Origin: Pomacea canaliculata
Lineage: Eukaryota; Mollusca; Gastropoda; Architaenioglossa; Ampullariidae
Length of the DNA: 64,000 nt
Assembly: GCF_003073045.1 (NCBI RefSeq)
Contig: NC_037597.1
Location: 9,831,217-9,895,216, forward strand
Reading direction: 5' to 3'
In this document: one piece after another, positions 11,930 through 24,100 of the stretch
How the letters are laid out: each line of letters starts with the position of its first letter
Numbering within the stretch: position 1 is the first letter of the stretch
Program-made: the position numbers and the translations under genes
The notes under the pieces: generated by a model
Told to the model about the DNA's origin: nothing
Databases searched by the model: none
Seen by the model: only the letters and a program-made list of their open reading frames with translations

Positions 11930-14900
11930 ATGCTACGCCAGTACCAGGTGGCACGCGCCGCCGTCACCGCCAGTACCACCAGCAACAGCCACAACAGCAG
12001 CGGCGGCAACCACCACGGTGCGGGAGCGGCGGACGCCGGCATCTGGGCCCTGAAGGAGCCGCGGGACGCGGTGTCGGCGCCGCACGCCCGCCCCATGTCC
12101 GCCAAGATCCTGGCCGTCGGCATCGCGCTGGTCGCTGTCGTCGTCCTCGCCGTGGCCCTCATCATGGGGCTGGAGTTCCCCAAGTACGTGCACGCCCAGG
12201 TGAGCGAGGACCAGTGCGTCATCAACCAACAACACCCCAAGTACAACTCATGGGTGAGTGAGTCGCAGTTGGAAGGGGTGTCACCGCTACCCCAATTATT
12301 CGATGCTTTTCTATTTCACTGAGAGAACTTTGTCCAGACCGCCTATAAGAGTTACTCTATGTCCGACTGTGTATCGATGTTTGTATTTGTATTGTGGAAT
12401 AAGATTTCTTATTATATTTTATTTTTGTCATTTAATTTTGACATTTCTTTATTTTTGAACATCTGCTGAAAAGCGAAGTGCTAATGCACTTCTAGCAAAT
12501 TCTGTCCTCATCGTTTACCTCTCACGGGATAACAAACGATGACAAAAATGATTTCAGTATTAATACGCTAGTCCATTGAATTCTCAGGTAGCCTCTTCGT
12601 TTAAAAGAGTTTATGAGTAATGGCATTTACACAAAATGAGTCATGCCGAGACTGCGCTGAACACTAGACAGTAGACATGTGTTTATTTATTACTTTTTGA
12701 CACACAACTATTTGAATCGGCCAGTTTATCCGACTTTTGAATCTTATAATGACCTCCGACGTTTATTAGCGTTCTAAATGATGTTGTCTTCTCAAACCAT
12801 TATCATGAACATAATTTATACTTCCATTTATTTCACCATAGGACAGATTCTAGTAGGAGGGGAGGGAGAGCTCACTTATGAAGATTTGAACCGTGACTAG
12901 TCAAAAGAAGGAGAAATTATCTTGAAGCGGTGCTTGTGTGTTGGCTTGAGTGAGTGAAGCTCAAATTACAATAAAAACAACATGCATATAATCACACTGT
13001 CCAAACAAACTCGACTATCAAATAAACAACATATAGCGGCAAACAGTTCGCTTACCATGAGATTCCTATTTCTCGAAATTCTCTTATAAGGAAAGAAATG
13101 ATCAGGTTAGTTTTTTGTGGATAATAACAATGAAAGGATTTCCAAGATATTTATGCGCAATATATTCTGTGTTTTGTCAGCACTTGTCGAAAGAAAATAT
13201 AACAGCAAGTGTTTCATCTTTTTTTCTTTAATTTCTGTTATTTTCATCCGGTATCAAAAAACAAAGGATCAAATATCTGACATTCCACCTAAAATTTAAT
13301 GATAACAAATTTCACATGTCTGTCTACGACATTATAAACATTTTGGAATGTAGCGATTTGGATGGCAGAGCATGCTAATCACATACAACTTTTATTACTG
13401 TTATATACTTTTTCTATTGAAACGTTCATTACTGTTATATGCTCATTCCGCCATTAACCTCCTCTCAAGCTCAATCAACATTTTGAATGTTCCCCACAAA
13501 GTCACAGTGAAACATGCACAATACGTCTGTTACACAATTTGATGTTTGGCTTGAAAAATGACATCATGTAAGTAAGTAAATAGTAAATTTTGTATGCTGC
13601 TAAATGAGGACAAATATGAGTTTTTACATTGAATAGTGTGTCTCAAATTTTTATAATGTTATCTTTTAATGGTAAAAAGTCATTATCAACAGTCAGTTGT
13701 AACTATAAAATTAACCGTATATCAAATTTAAAAAATACAGGAGTTCTATCCTCGATAGAGGCGCATTTGAAATGTGTTTATAATTTATTAACACCAATAG
13801 CCCTGATTGTTGCCCATTACATTTTGATCGGGAGAAGATTTACTTACCAGTCTGTCAAGTGAATTCGGTTTGGACCTTTTATTTTTTTTAAACTTGAATC
13901 GAAGCTTCTAAATAAAGTTCAAACGTGTAGTGCTGTATTCCAAAATCAGACATCTTTTTTTTCTGGGCAAAAAGATCGCTTCATGAACACGACAACATGA
14001 GCGATGACTCCAAGACACACATATTTGCTGAACTGAGCCCCACTCAATACGAATATATTTAAACATCACCCAGCTTTTGTTTATGGATGAGAACATTTTA
14101 TGTGTCATTAAAAACCTGAGGAAAATAGTCGACTCCGAGCTGTTCAGCCTCTGAGCTCAGTCACGCTCCACTTAGTCACAGATCTTGGGTTCGTCTTCAA
14201 GAAGCTTTGTCACGGCCTCCCTACACTGTTGTGGCATGGACCTGGGACCTGGGACCTGTGCCACAGCACCTTGTTTCTCTGTCCAGTCTTAATTCACTAT
14301 TTTCAGTCATTTCCTTCAGTGCTACACGGCTTTGGGAGCTATTTGTTCCTTTGTCGCAAGACACGAGTTTGCTACTTGAGAGGATGAGAACAGATATCAC
14401 TGTGATGTTCATAGTGCTTATTGTCAAACTTCTCGTCTCTCTTTCCCCACATGCCCCAGGTCTCCATCCCCCGACCCCCAAAATCGCCATCCGGCAGGTG
14501 TGCCACGTTCCCTCCGCGCCACCACAAGAAGGCGCTGATGAGCAAAGGATGAATACATTGCTTTGTATTAACAGATTTGATTGAAACACGTAAGCAGTCT
14601 TGTAACCACATTAATTTCCTTCTAAAATGAGCAAATTATTTTAACTGACGATGGTGACCGGACGGCTTGAGAAAACTCGGAGGGACGCGCATGTTGTTTT
14701 GTGTCGCCCCGGGCGCCAAACATCCTCCCTACGCCAGAGGTCGCTGCTGATAGAAAGTGATGTCAGCCAACATGAAACGACCTCCTGGCGCTCGATAATG
14801 CACATTATGGCTCTCCGGGGGGTAGAATAATGACCACTAGAAGTTGTTTGTGGTGCTGGCAGTGCGCAGCCAAGAGAGTTGCCTCCGACGAGGCTACAGC

Positions 14901-17900
14901 TGCAACAGGTATGTGGCGAATTATTTCATCTGGAATCATCCGTCATTGCAGAATTGTGTGTGGGTGTGTGAGTGCGCACAGAGCTCATCAGTTATTTCCC
15001 TGACATCACGACGGTAGTTACATAACAAATCTAATGATATGATGTGTTTGCTTCGGCTCGGCTAAATGCCACAGCCACAGAAAAAGAAGGAAAAGAAAAA
15101 AGAAAATCCTAAAACATTGTTGCTGTAATGATCGCCGACTGTTAAACGAAAGTTGATCTTTGCATTGCGATTACTGTAATGGGAGTTTTGCTCTGGTGTA
15201 AGAGGACATCAAACAAGAGAAAAATTTGTTGGATGGACAATTTCTTGACAATATTAACTACACGCAGCTGAACATTTACATTATGACCAGATCTCACTGG
15301 CCTCGTATTATAGAATGTATGATGAGATATTACTGGCCACAGTAGAGAATGAATGTCTGGGTACAAATCTCGGAGGAAATTTATTTACTTCCTTCTCGTG
15401 CTCATCCTTTGTGAAGAAGGTAAAAACCTAACGTTTCGGAGTGAAATTCCTGAGGGAGAGACATGCATGGGATGTATTCAGAGCGCAACTCTTACTAATA
15501 TGTACATCGACTTCGAACACTCCAGTAGATCTTTTACATTCCCCGGACTTTTATTTTCTTTTTCAAATCTGTTAACGGGAAGTCCATTTATTGCCTTTAA
15601 GGTTCCAAGGAAACTATTTGAATGAAATTCATTACAAAACAAAAGCGACAGCCATTTTTTAAACAAAGTTAAGAAAAATGATTTCTGCGCTACCCAGCAA
15701 GCAGAACTACTGAAAATCCCATGCAAAGAAATGTAATTGTATTGAAATATAAACTGGAATTGAAAGTTTCTAGTTCAAAGCTGAATACCCACTGGACGTG
15801 GTCTTTGACAAATCTCTTGGAAACAATGATGAATATATGAAAATTGACTAATTGTGCTACAGATATTTACGTAGCTTCTCAAAGGACGAGCTGAAAACAC
15901 TGGTATATTGCTGGCCTTTGTACTCCTACACTTTATGGGAGGAACGACTTTCTTTCCCGTCAAGTCGATTACGGGAGAAAAAAGAATTCCAGGCCAGAAG
16001 AGGTCAAAAGGGTGCTTTATGCACACGCCCAAGCAACGTGCAAATAGATACGACCTTTGACCTTTTACTTCGGTTTTTACTTCCTTGTAAACCTTGTGTC
16101 CGAGCAAAGTCCTGAGATGACATCGCTATTGTCGTCCTTTCCTGTGAAGCATCCATCAAAGAAGCACGCACGACAGAAGGACCGATTGCCTTGTTATTGG
16201 TTGCAAGCACAGCGACATCGGATGCCACAAGTGATGTCGCCGCAACTTTCAGCAACACCGTCGTGAGAGATCACATTTTGATACCCGAGGTCTTCCTTCA
16301 CGAGGATCGATGCTGATAGACGCCACGCTTCTTGGCGTGCCAGGATTTCAGAATAGTTTATTAGCTCGACATTCAGGCCGTTGAGGTACGTCCATAGTTT
16401 TGTGTGTGTCGTCTAGGCTACGACCAATGGAAGACCTGGAAGCAGATGTAAAGTGTGTCCTCGACTTCTTTCTGTGCATTTTTAAAATTAATATTTCAAA
16501 CAGAAGAGAGCTGTTCTCTCAGATTCTACGCATCTTGTCATCTCTTGTCTAAAAAAAGTTTATTCTCAAGTGCAGACTTGAAGTCCAATTTAGTTTTTTT
16601 TAAATATAAAAAGAAAGTTGCGTAGACCTACCCAATGCTTCTATAAACTTTTATGCTTTATATATTTATTATGTCTTCTAGAAACAACTTCTTAACCTTT
16701 GGAAATCTTCAGCATACAAAGCGAAGAATACAAAGCATACAAAACGCAAACTAAGACGTGTGTTCAAGATCAATCCCAGTGAGCCACTCATACAATCGAA
16801 ACCAAAATGGCGGAAATGACAAGACAATGACAGACACGACCGCTGGCCGGCAGTCGATGTTCAACTCCTTTCTCTCGACAGCTTTCGTCCTAATCCCGCT
16901 TCTCTTCTTTTAGTTTTCAATCTTCGGCACTAGTCAGCAACATCCTTTGACAAGCTTTATTTTTGTCTTCTGTGTCTTCTGTTAACCACACGTCTGGGAG
17001 TCCACCATCGGCAAATGTCTGTCTAGTGTCCATCCTTAGACATTCAGTAGGCAACTGAATGAATGAATGCCTGTAAAAATATATATTTCAGTTTGTCTTG
17101 ACATCTCTCTGTAACAAGGCCAAAGTGAGCAATAAACGACCGTTTTCCAGACACCCAGACGATGCATTATTTTTACTTCTACGGCTGAACTGGTTATTGG
17201 CCACTAAACAGCTAGCTCAGATTTCATGGATGCTAGAAATCACCAGAACTTTAATTCATATTTAACCACACTGTCGTTGGAGCGAAACGTGTAAAAATGT
17301 TTGCAGCAAGCGCTTTGATAGTTTCTTCGGTTTCCAACCTGAGACCAGATGATTGCTTCTAGTCGATAATCATGCTTGTCTGCGCCGTTCTTGTGATGGC
17401 CATTTCCTTCAGGCTTTGTTTAAGCAGCTGCCAATATTTCATACAGCCTCTGCCGATTTCATACATGCAATTTTCTCCTAAATATTCTCCGGAAAAATAT
17501 CTAAAAATATATTAGCCATGCGAGGAATCGATCTGCTACCCGCCTCTCAGAGACTGTCTGGTCTCTCTGTTTGCTTTTGTACATCGTGCATCGTGATTAT
17601 AGTAACTTCGTCAAATATCCCGGGGGACCGACCCTCCACGACTGATGAGTGTCCTGAGATGCCTAACTGCAACTCTTCGCGCGCGAGGAAAGAGAGAATG
17701 AGAAAGAGAGAAAGAAGGAGAGACTGAAGGTTGTAGAGAGAAAAGAGGTGTTAGTCAATGCCGCGTGTAACATCGAAGGGGACGTCACGCTCCCTTACTG
17801 ATTATCCTGGCGGGCGTTGCTGTTCGAATGTTTGCTCGTTTGGCACAGCAGATGAGAAGATGTCACATCGGCGAACAGCCCGGGTCACCAGGTGTAGGTG

Positions 17901-18998
17901 TACTGACTGTCTTCGACTTCAGGAGTGGGAAACTGCCACACCCCACTCGACCATGTCCTGCCAGTTTTCTGAAAAGATTATAGAGTGAGGGCACGACACG
18001 ATTATTCATACTTCATCAAAACTAATTTAATGAGGAAAACGCGGATGGTGTCCGGTCTCATTAATTTTTTTTAAAAGCGAACGAGCGAGCAAGAAAGGGC
18101 GAGGGATAGAGGGTGTGTTCTGTAAGCGGGCGTGTAACATATATTTGTGAAGATACATAGGGTAGATACCTGTATATGTATAATGTTTGGTCATTTTACC
18201 TCCTCCGACTATTTTCTGATGTAGTATTCCCCGATGACGAGTTTGGATAATAGAGGGCTGTTGCTGCTCTCTTTCTGTCTCGCAGTTTTTTTCTTAAACT
18301 CCTCGAGTATTTCCTCTCAGCAAGAAAAAATAATCATTTACCTGCCTGATACACATCGATCCTCCACCTTCGCAAACTGCTCCGCTTAGGGAATCGTACA
18401 CCTGACACAGACCTTTAAAATACTGAGACACAACACGAGGGAGAAAAAAAAATACTAGAATATTGCAAATGACCTGTCTGTCTGTCTTCCTGCTTGTAAG
18501 TGAAATAAAATCTGAAATAAAAACTAATACAAGCAAAACCAACAAATATACACGATTTTATTAAATGCCTCCGTAAAAATAAGCAACAATGTGTGTGTGT
18601 GTGTGTTTTTTGGCTAGGATGTTTGAAAAGCACACAACGAATCTTTAAAAAAGAGAAACTTTGTGCTGATATGTCACATCGAGAAAAGGCAAACTATTTC
18701 AGGTTTATAAAGTTTCAGAATCAGCCTGTCATTAGATTACTAGCTGCCATTTGTGTGTTTGTCCAGCGCCTGACACAAAATCGTTCATGCCATGCACTTC
18801 TATCTCTTCTCACTGATGGAGTGGACGTGTTTGAGCGCCTCCGAGTCCGGAGTGGCACAGTATACACAGGCTTTGCATGGACCTATAGCGGAACTGATAG
18901 CAAAATAACGGATGCTTTAATTCAATATCAATATCGTTCAATATCTTTTGGTTCAATCCTATTGCATGTCCTTACGGATGGCAATCAAGATATGTGTG

Positions 18999-19094
<96 letters not shown>

Positions 19095-21072
19095 TTGTCG
19101 TAATGGATGCACTTTGCCATGTCTGGACAATAAATCTCAGCTGATTAGCCCTCATCCAGAATGCATGGACAGAGTCACATCCAGAGACCACAAAAGTTGT
19201 TTATCTAAAAGTCGCACGCATGCACTCACATGAACACACTTTCCCATGTACACATATACACGCACATTTGTAAATATATCTTACGTTTTATATCTACTTT
19301 TTATACTCTCTTTATATATAGTAGTCCTCTATATTTATTTATACCTATACATATTTTTATACTTTTGATATATACGTATTATATATTTAGAAAAATTTAT
19401 CTGTTTGTATTTTTAGCAATATATATATATTTTTTCCATCCCTTTAAATAGAAATATATATGACTATATTTCACTCCATTTGAAAGTTGTTGTTTTGTGC
19501 TTTATTTCTGTAAAGGTAGTGTTCTGTTGTTGTTCGATAGATATAATGCCGTCATTCACGACAGGTTTATGTTGACGACATTGATTCTAAGATTTGCTTA
19601 AAAATAAGTAAAAAGATCTGACATTAAAATCAAAATGGAAGCAACGAACAAACGAAGAAAGAAATGAATCGACGAACGCATGCAATTATGAATGAATGAA
19701 TAAATGAAGGAAAGAATTTAGTACCACGACACTAAACGACGGGTCGCACAACTTTTTCACATCTATCTAACTTTTACTTATGGTTTTGGCCAACGGGAGG
19801 CACGCAATTTCCGATTCATTCAGACGATGACATGTAGCAGGACACTCGAGACTTGAATGTCAAGCTTTGGGCAAAAAGATTCACAGAATGAAACTGGTGC
19901 TGAATTGCAAACACCCGAAGGCGACATTCCGTAACAGACTTCGCCATCTTTCGCTGCTAGAGCAGGGGGAGGAGGAAACGCCAGCGGCTTCTGCTTCATA
20001 TAATTAAAGGCAATTTTGAAATTCGAATAAACTCCGTCAATAAATAGCTGGCCACCTGCGTCAGCACATCGACCGCCATGCTTGGCATGGAGCTAAGGGA
20101 GCGAACCCTGTGCTGGGCACTTAACTCTGTAAGAACACATGAACTCTCAAAAAAACAGGGGAGGGCGTGAAGGGGCAACGAAAAAACGAACGAAAAAAAA
20201 AATGATCACGCCTGACTGAATCAATTACCCGTTAAAAAAATCACAGGTGATGCATGTGGACAGACATCGACCGATAGCAGCTCATTAGCGACCAGGAATC
20301 ATGCATGCGCGCACGTTTACCAAAGGGTGAATAGCTAGACAACATCGCCACTCAATAGTACACGACAGGTAAGGGTAATGTAAATGTCGCCAGGTAAGGG
20401 TGTATCTTCCTTGGCACCTTCAATGGCGTCGCAACCTTTACTTTTGCGCAAGAAAAACTGGCACAAAAATGATTTTGAAGTCTTTTTATAGTTTTAGCAC
20501 ATGTCATCATTTGCTGACACTGCCTTTCTTGTGAAGACTAACATCAGAGTAACGGTACTCAAGGCAGGGTGGTATCTTACAAGCTTTATGAATGACTATG
20601 GATATGTATGTATTTTAGTCGCACAAAGTCCTTGTTGGTTTTCTCTTTAGACCGGATTTCACGGTGGTGCATGAAGGTGAACTTTCTTTACCTAAAAGGA
20701 TACGAAATAATTTATTGCTTAATCCCTAGAGGTTTAATAATAATTTTTTTTTAAACATTTATTTAGCTCCCTTCTCCAACATCAGCCGGACCCAAAACGC
20801 TGTACATCGCATGAAATCTTTAATGAAAAGGTGTGCTTTGACAAGCAGGTGAAAAATAATTGTGACAATTTTAAAGGAAGTGCACATCACAATTGCCGGG
20901 GCTGCAGCCCAGTCATCGCAGATAGAAAGATCGTTCCATCCACACAACTGCCGTAAGAGCAAACGGCCATTGCAAGATCAGCCTCCCAGAGAAGGACAAT
21001 GTAAATTGTGCGTGACCTGTCTCCACTACACACCAGACTTGCTGGGACATCTTGGCAACAATACAGAAACAG

Positions 21073-21104
<32 letters not shown>

Positions 21105-24100
21105 ACCTGGCTGTCACAACTAGCTTCAATGGTTTAGATGCCGGCACTCTGTTCCTTGTCTTACTGAAATTTGTACATGCGCCATTTGTGTTTGTTACAA
21201 ATTTATTTGAAGGAAAACTTGTAAAAAATTTTTTTGCTGTTGTCGATGTTGTAGTTATGACAACGCTGACTCTGACAATAGTAATTATAAGGTCTGTTGT
21301 CACTGTTTCAGAGACTGGGTACGCAATGGTCACGACAGGTATACCTGTATTTTTGGGAGCTTTCAAATGTCGATGGATTTTTGTATTCTGGGCAACTTCC
21401 ACAGGTAAACTACTACTACTACTACTAATCATCATCATCATCATCATCATCGACGACGATGACATCATCAACAACAACAACAACAACAACAACATCATCA
21501 TCATCATTATCATTTAGTAACGTAAACATGGATAATAAAATTTGTGTGAACAACGGTTACTATTAGACCTCTAGGTCTCTTGCATCAAATTTGTTTTTTG
21601 AAAGCGCAGACAACATCACAGTCAACAGCCATGTGTTTCTCCTTTTGCTCTGTTTTGATGAGCAGTTTTAGAGATAGCTTAGCCTAGCTGGCACGCCTCA
21701 CCACGTGCATAACTCATCATCACATTCACAGGTCAAGAAACGAAAAACATCACATTGTCAGTTCCCAAAGTTCAACTTTAAAGCTTGATTTACCCCCTAT
21801 CTATTTAGATGTAAAATTAAAAAATTACATCTAAATTTTTCCGGAAGACCTCCATGAGCTTTTTTCCCTCTCCTTGTGGCTGCTGCGCGATTAGCCTCAA
21901 CATCCCCAAAAACATTTCTCTCGTGAAGCGAAAAAGCAGCTTAAATTTTGCAAAAATGGGTTGGCAGACCCAATTATAGCTTCCTCGGACAGCGCTCCCT
22001 GAAATAATAAGCTTGTTATTTAGGGTCAGGAGACATTTTACACCGGCGATGTTTGCACGTGACATTGGCGGTAATGGAGAACTTTTTCTGCTGTCCGATA
22101 TTTCCATGGCTTCTCGCTTTTCCGGGAGTTTCCTGCATCCACCTTCGCCATCTTTTGTTTATGCACGTGAGATGACCGATATCTTGGAGAGACAGACGAA
22201 CGTGGGAGGTCTAGCGTGCGCACGTGCAGCGAGGTCACGTGGTCGCTTCCCTGTTCTCACCCCTACACGACCATTATAGAGCTTTCGATCCAACAGTTAA
22301 GCTCGTTGTAAAACCATCTTTTCCTGAGTGAGTACATCGCTCCCTTCCTTATCAAGATTTCAGGCACCGAAATAGGTCTCAGCAATGACGTCACGAGTAT
22401 CCATGATAACAGTTGGATGATGCCAAGCTGGTTTGCTGGATTCTAATATGTAAACATATCCCCGTACACTCATGACCTCAACGTGTTTTTTCTGAGGCCT
22501 AGTGATCCTTATGTGTCTCGAGCAGGGTTAATCATTCCAGGGTGGAAAAATCAGAATAGTAAAATATCTAGACACCAGACTTTGATAACTATTCAATGTC
22601 TTTTTTAAGTTCTTCCAGGTTCGTTAAGAAACACACGTACAGGCACACCTACACATCACCCACCTCTACCCACCCAGCCACACACATGTGTTATCTTTAG
22701 TCTATTTCATATTGTTTGTGTGAAAATGATATTTGATGTGTGGCAGGTACGTCAACGAGGCCCGTATGTCTACACAGAGAACGAGACTCGCGAGGACGTT
22801 CAGTTCAACTCGGAGACGGCGACGTTTCGCGTGAGTCGCAGTCACGTGTTTAGTCAGAACCGTACAAACGAGGAGTGCCCGACATGTTCGGAAAATGATA
22901 CGGTACGTCATCTCACGAAACATCACGTACATCGTGGCTTGACTAGCGAGATTCGCTTTACATTCATGAAAGTCAATAAACTATCAGAACCCTCCATAGA
23001 GGGCCTTCAATGTTACCTGAACATGTTCAGAAGACAGAATGGCTTAGAGTGAGTACATTCATTTTTAGTTTACTTTATTGTTTTATTGAAATCTGCTTAC
23101 TAGATGCTTGTAGTGCGCGTGGACGAAGGTAAACACGACAACAAGAAAGGAGAGATTTCCTAAAGAGTTATCAGAAAGGAGGAACTGAAAGAAAAGATGG
23201 AGAGAAAGAATATGCTGAAGGACTGGTACTGCTTCATCTATAATATTATTGTTCATGTCTGCTTTCTGTCCGTTGCAGCTGACGGTCCTCAACGTGGACT
23301 ACTTACGTCAAGTCTTCGCTAAAGGCGGGGACGTCAACTACGTCCTTTCTCTGCTGACGTCATTTTTGCAAGACGTTCTGACGTCAAATGGTTTGTACGT
23401 CTCCGACACCTTCATGACGAACCTAACGCTGCTCGGTTGCCTAGACAACAGCTGTGATAAACTGCCGCATGTTCTTGCCAACGTCTCTTTCGGGAAGTGG
23501 CTGCAGGTGAGCAACAGCAGCTACTGCAAGGAGATTGAGACCAACAGAAGCAGCGCCCCCTTCAACGTCACGGAGCTGCGGGGACTGTACGGTGCGCTGC
23601 TGAACGAGTCGGCGCTGGGGACCAAGCTGTTGTCGGTGGACCAGGCCGACGACCTCAACCACCAGTGCCGGAAGTGGGCGAGCGATGTGTGTCAAGGTGT
23701 CGCTTCAAAGGACGTGAACGACAACTGCGGGCTGGTTCACCTGCTTCAGGAGTGCGGTCATAGGTCGACGGCCGCCCCGAGGGTGCAGGAGATCGTGTCG
23801 AGCTTTTTCTGTCCTTCAGACACGCGGTGCTTGAACCTGACGAGTGTGTCGACACCTGTCTTCTTCACCTACCTGGAGGCTTTGACGGACTTCATCTTGC
23901 AACACCTGGTCAAAGTGACGCAAACGTTTGAGCTCCTTCAAAGGAACCGAGATCTGGTGGTGACTATGACCCAGAATGACCTGGCCATGGGCTACTTCCT
24001 GTACAGCGACACAGATCAGGGCGAGGTCTCTCGTCACGTGCAAGGTTTGCTGACAGAGGACTGGCTCAAGTCCGACTACAGCACAGGTGTGTCGTGGACA

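Larger units (their letters stand above)
12254..22746 (+). other. Intron 1 of the CD36-like gene (10.5 kb)
   Basis: The intron starts GTGAGTGAG after codon W108 and ends TGTGGCAG. It contains no other convincing gene. Inside lie a CpG-rich patch with a GT donor at about 14650-14912 (possible alternative first exon, speculative), compound triplet repeats near 19.0 and 21.4 kb, and a hexanucleotide repeat at 21.07 kb. A short missing coding exon of this gene is expected here but was not found. Confidence 0.6.

Noticed and set aside
11773-12246. 157-codon minus-strand frame and a second plus-strand frame
   Set aside because: These are shadows of the GC-rich first coding exon of the CD36-like gene. 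The accepted frame has the membrane helix and a good splice donor.
15353-15420. Short frame beginning like a signal peptide and ending at a GT donor (MSGYKSRRKFIYFLLVLILC)
   Set aside because: It could be a first exon of a secreted protein, but no downstream exon in phase was found. A hydrophobic stretch of this size is common by chance in AT-rich DNA.
18593-19144. 183-codon plus-strand open frame
   Set aside because: Its length comes from the (TCA)n-(GCA)n microsatellite, which encodes poly-Ser and poly-Ala. The non-repeat part has no recognisable motif and no splice or codon evidence.
18999-21515. Possible CRISPR-like arrays
   Set aside because: These are simple triplet microsatellites without spacers, in a spliced eukaryotic genome.
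20887-21517. Long open frames on both strands (about 170-208 codons)
   Set aside because: They run through triplet and hexanucleotide repeats, and the rest is low-complexity with no family match. Openness on both strands points to composition, not selection.
21817-22238. Minus-strand frames starting AAAAGATGGCGAAGG with a good start context
   Set aside because: The first 37 codons hint at a first exon, but no continuing exon or known family was seen, and the frame lies inside an intron of the plus-strand gene.
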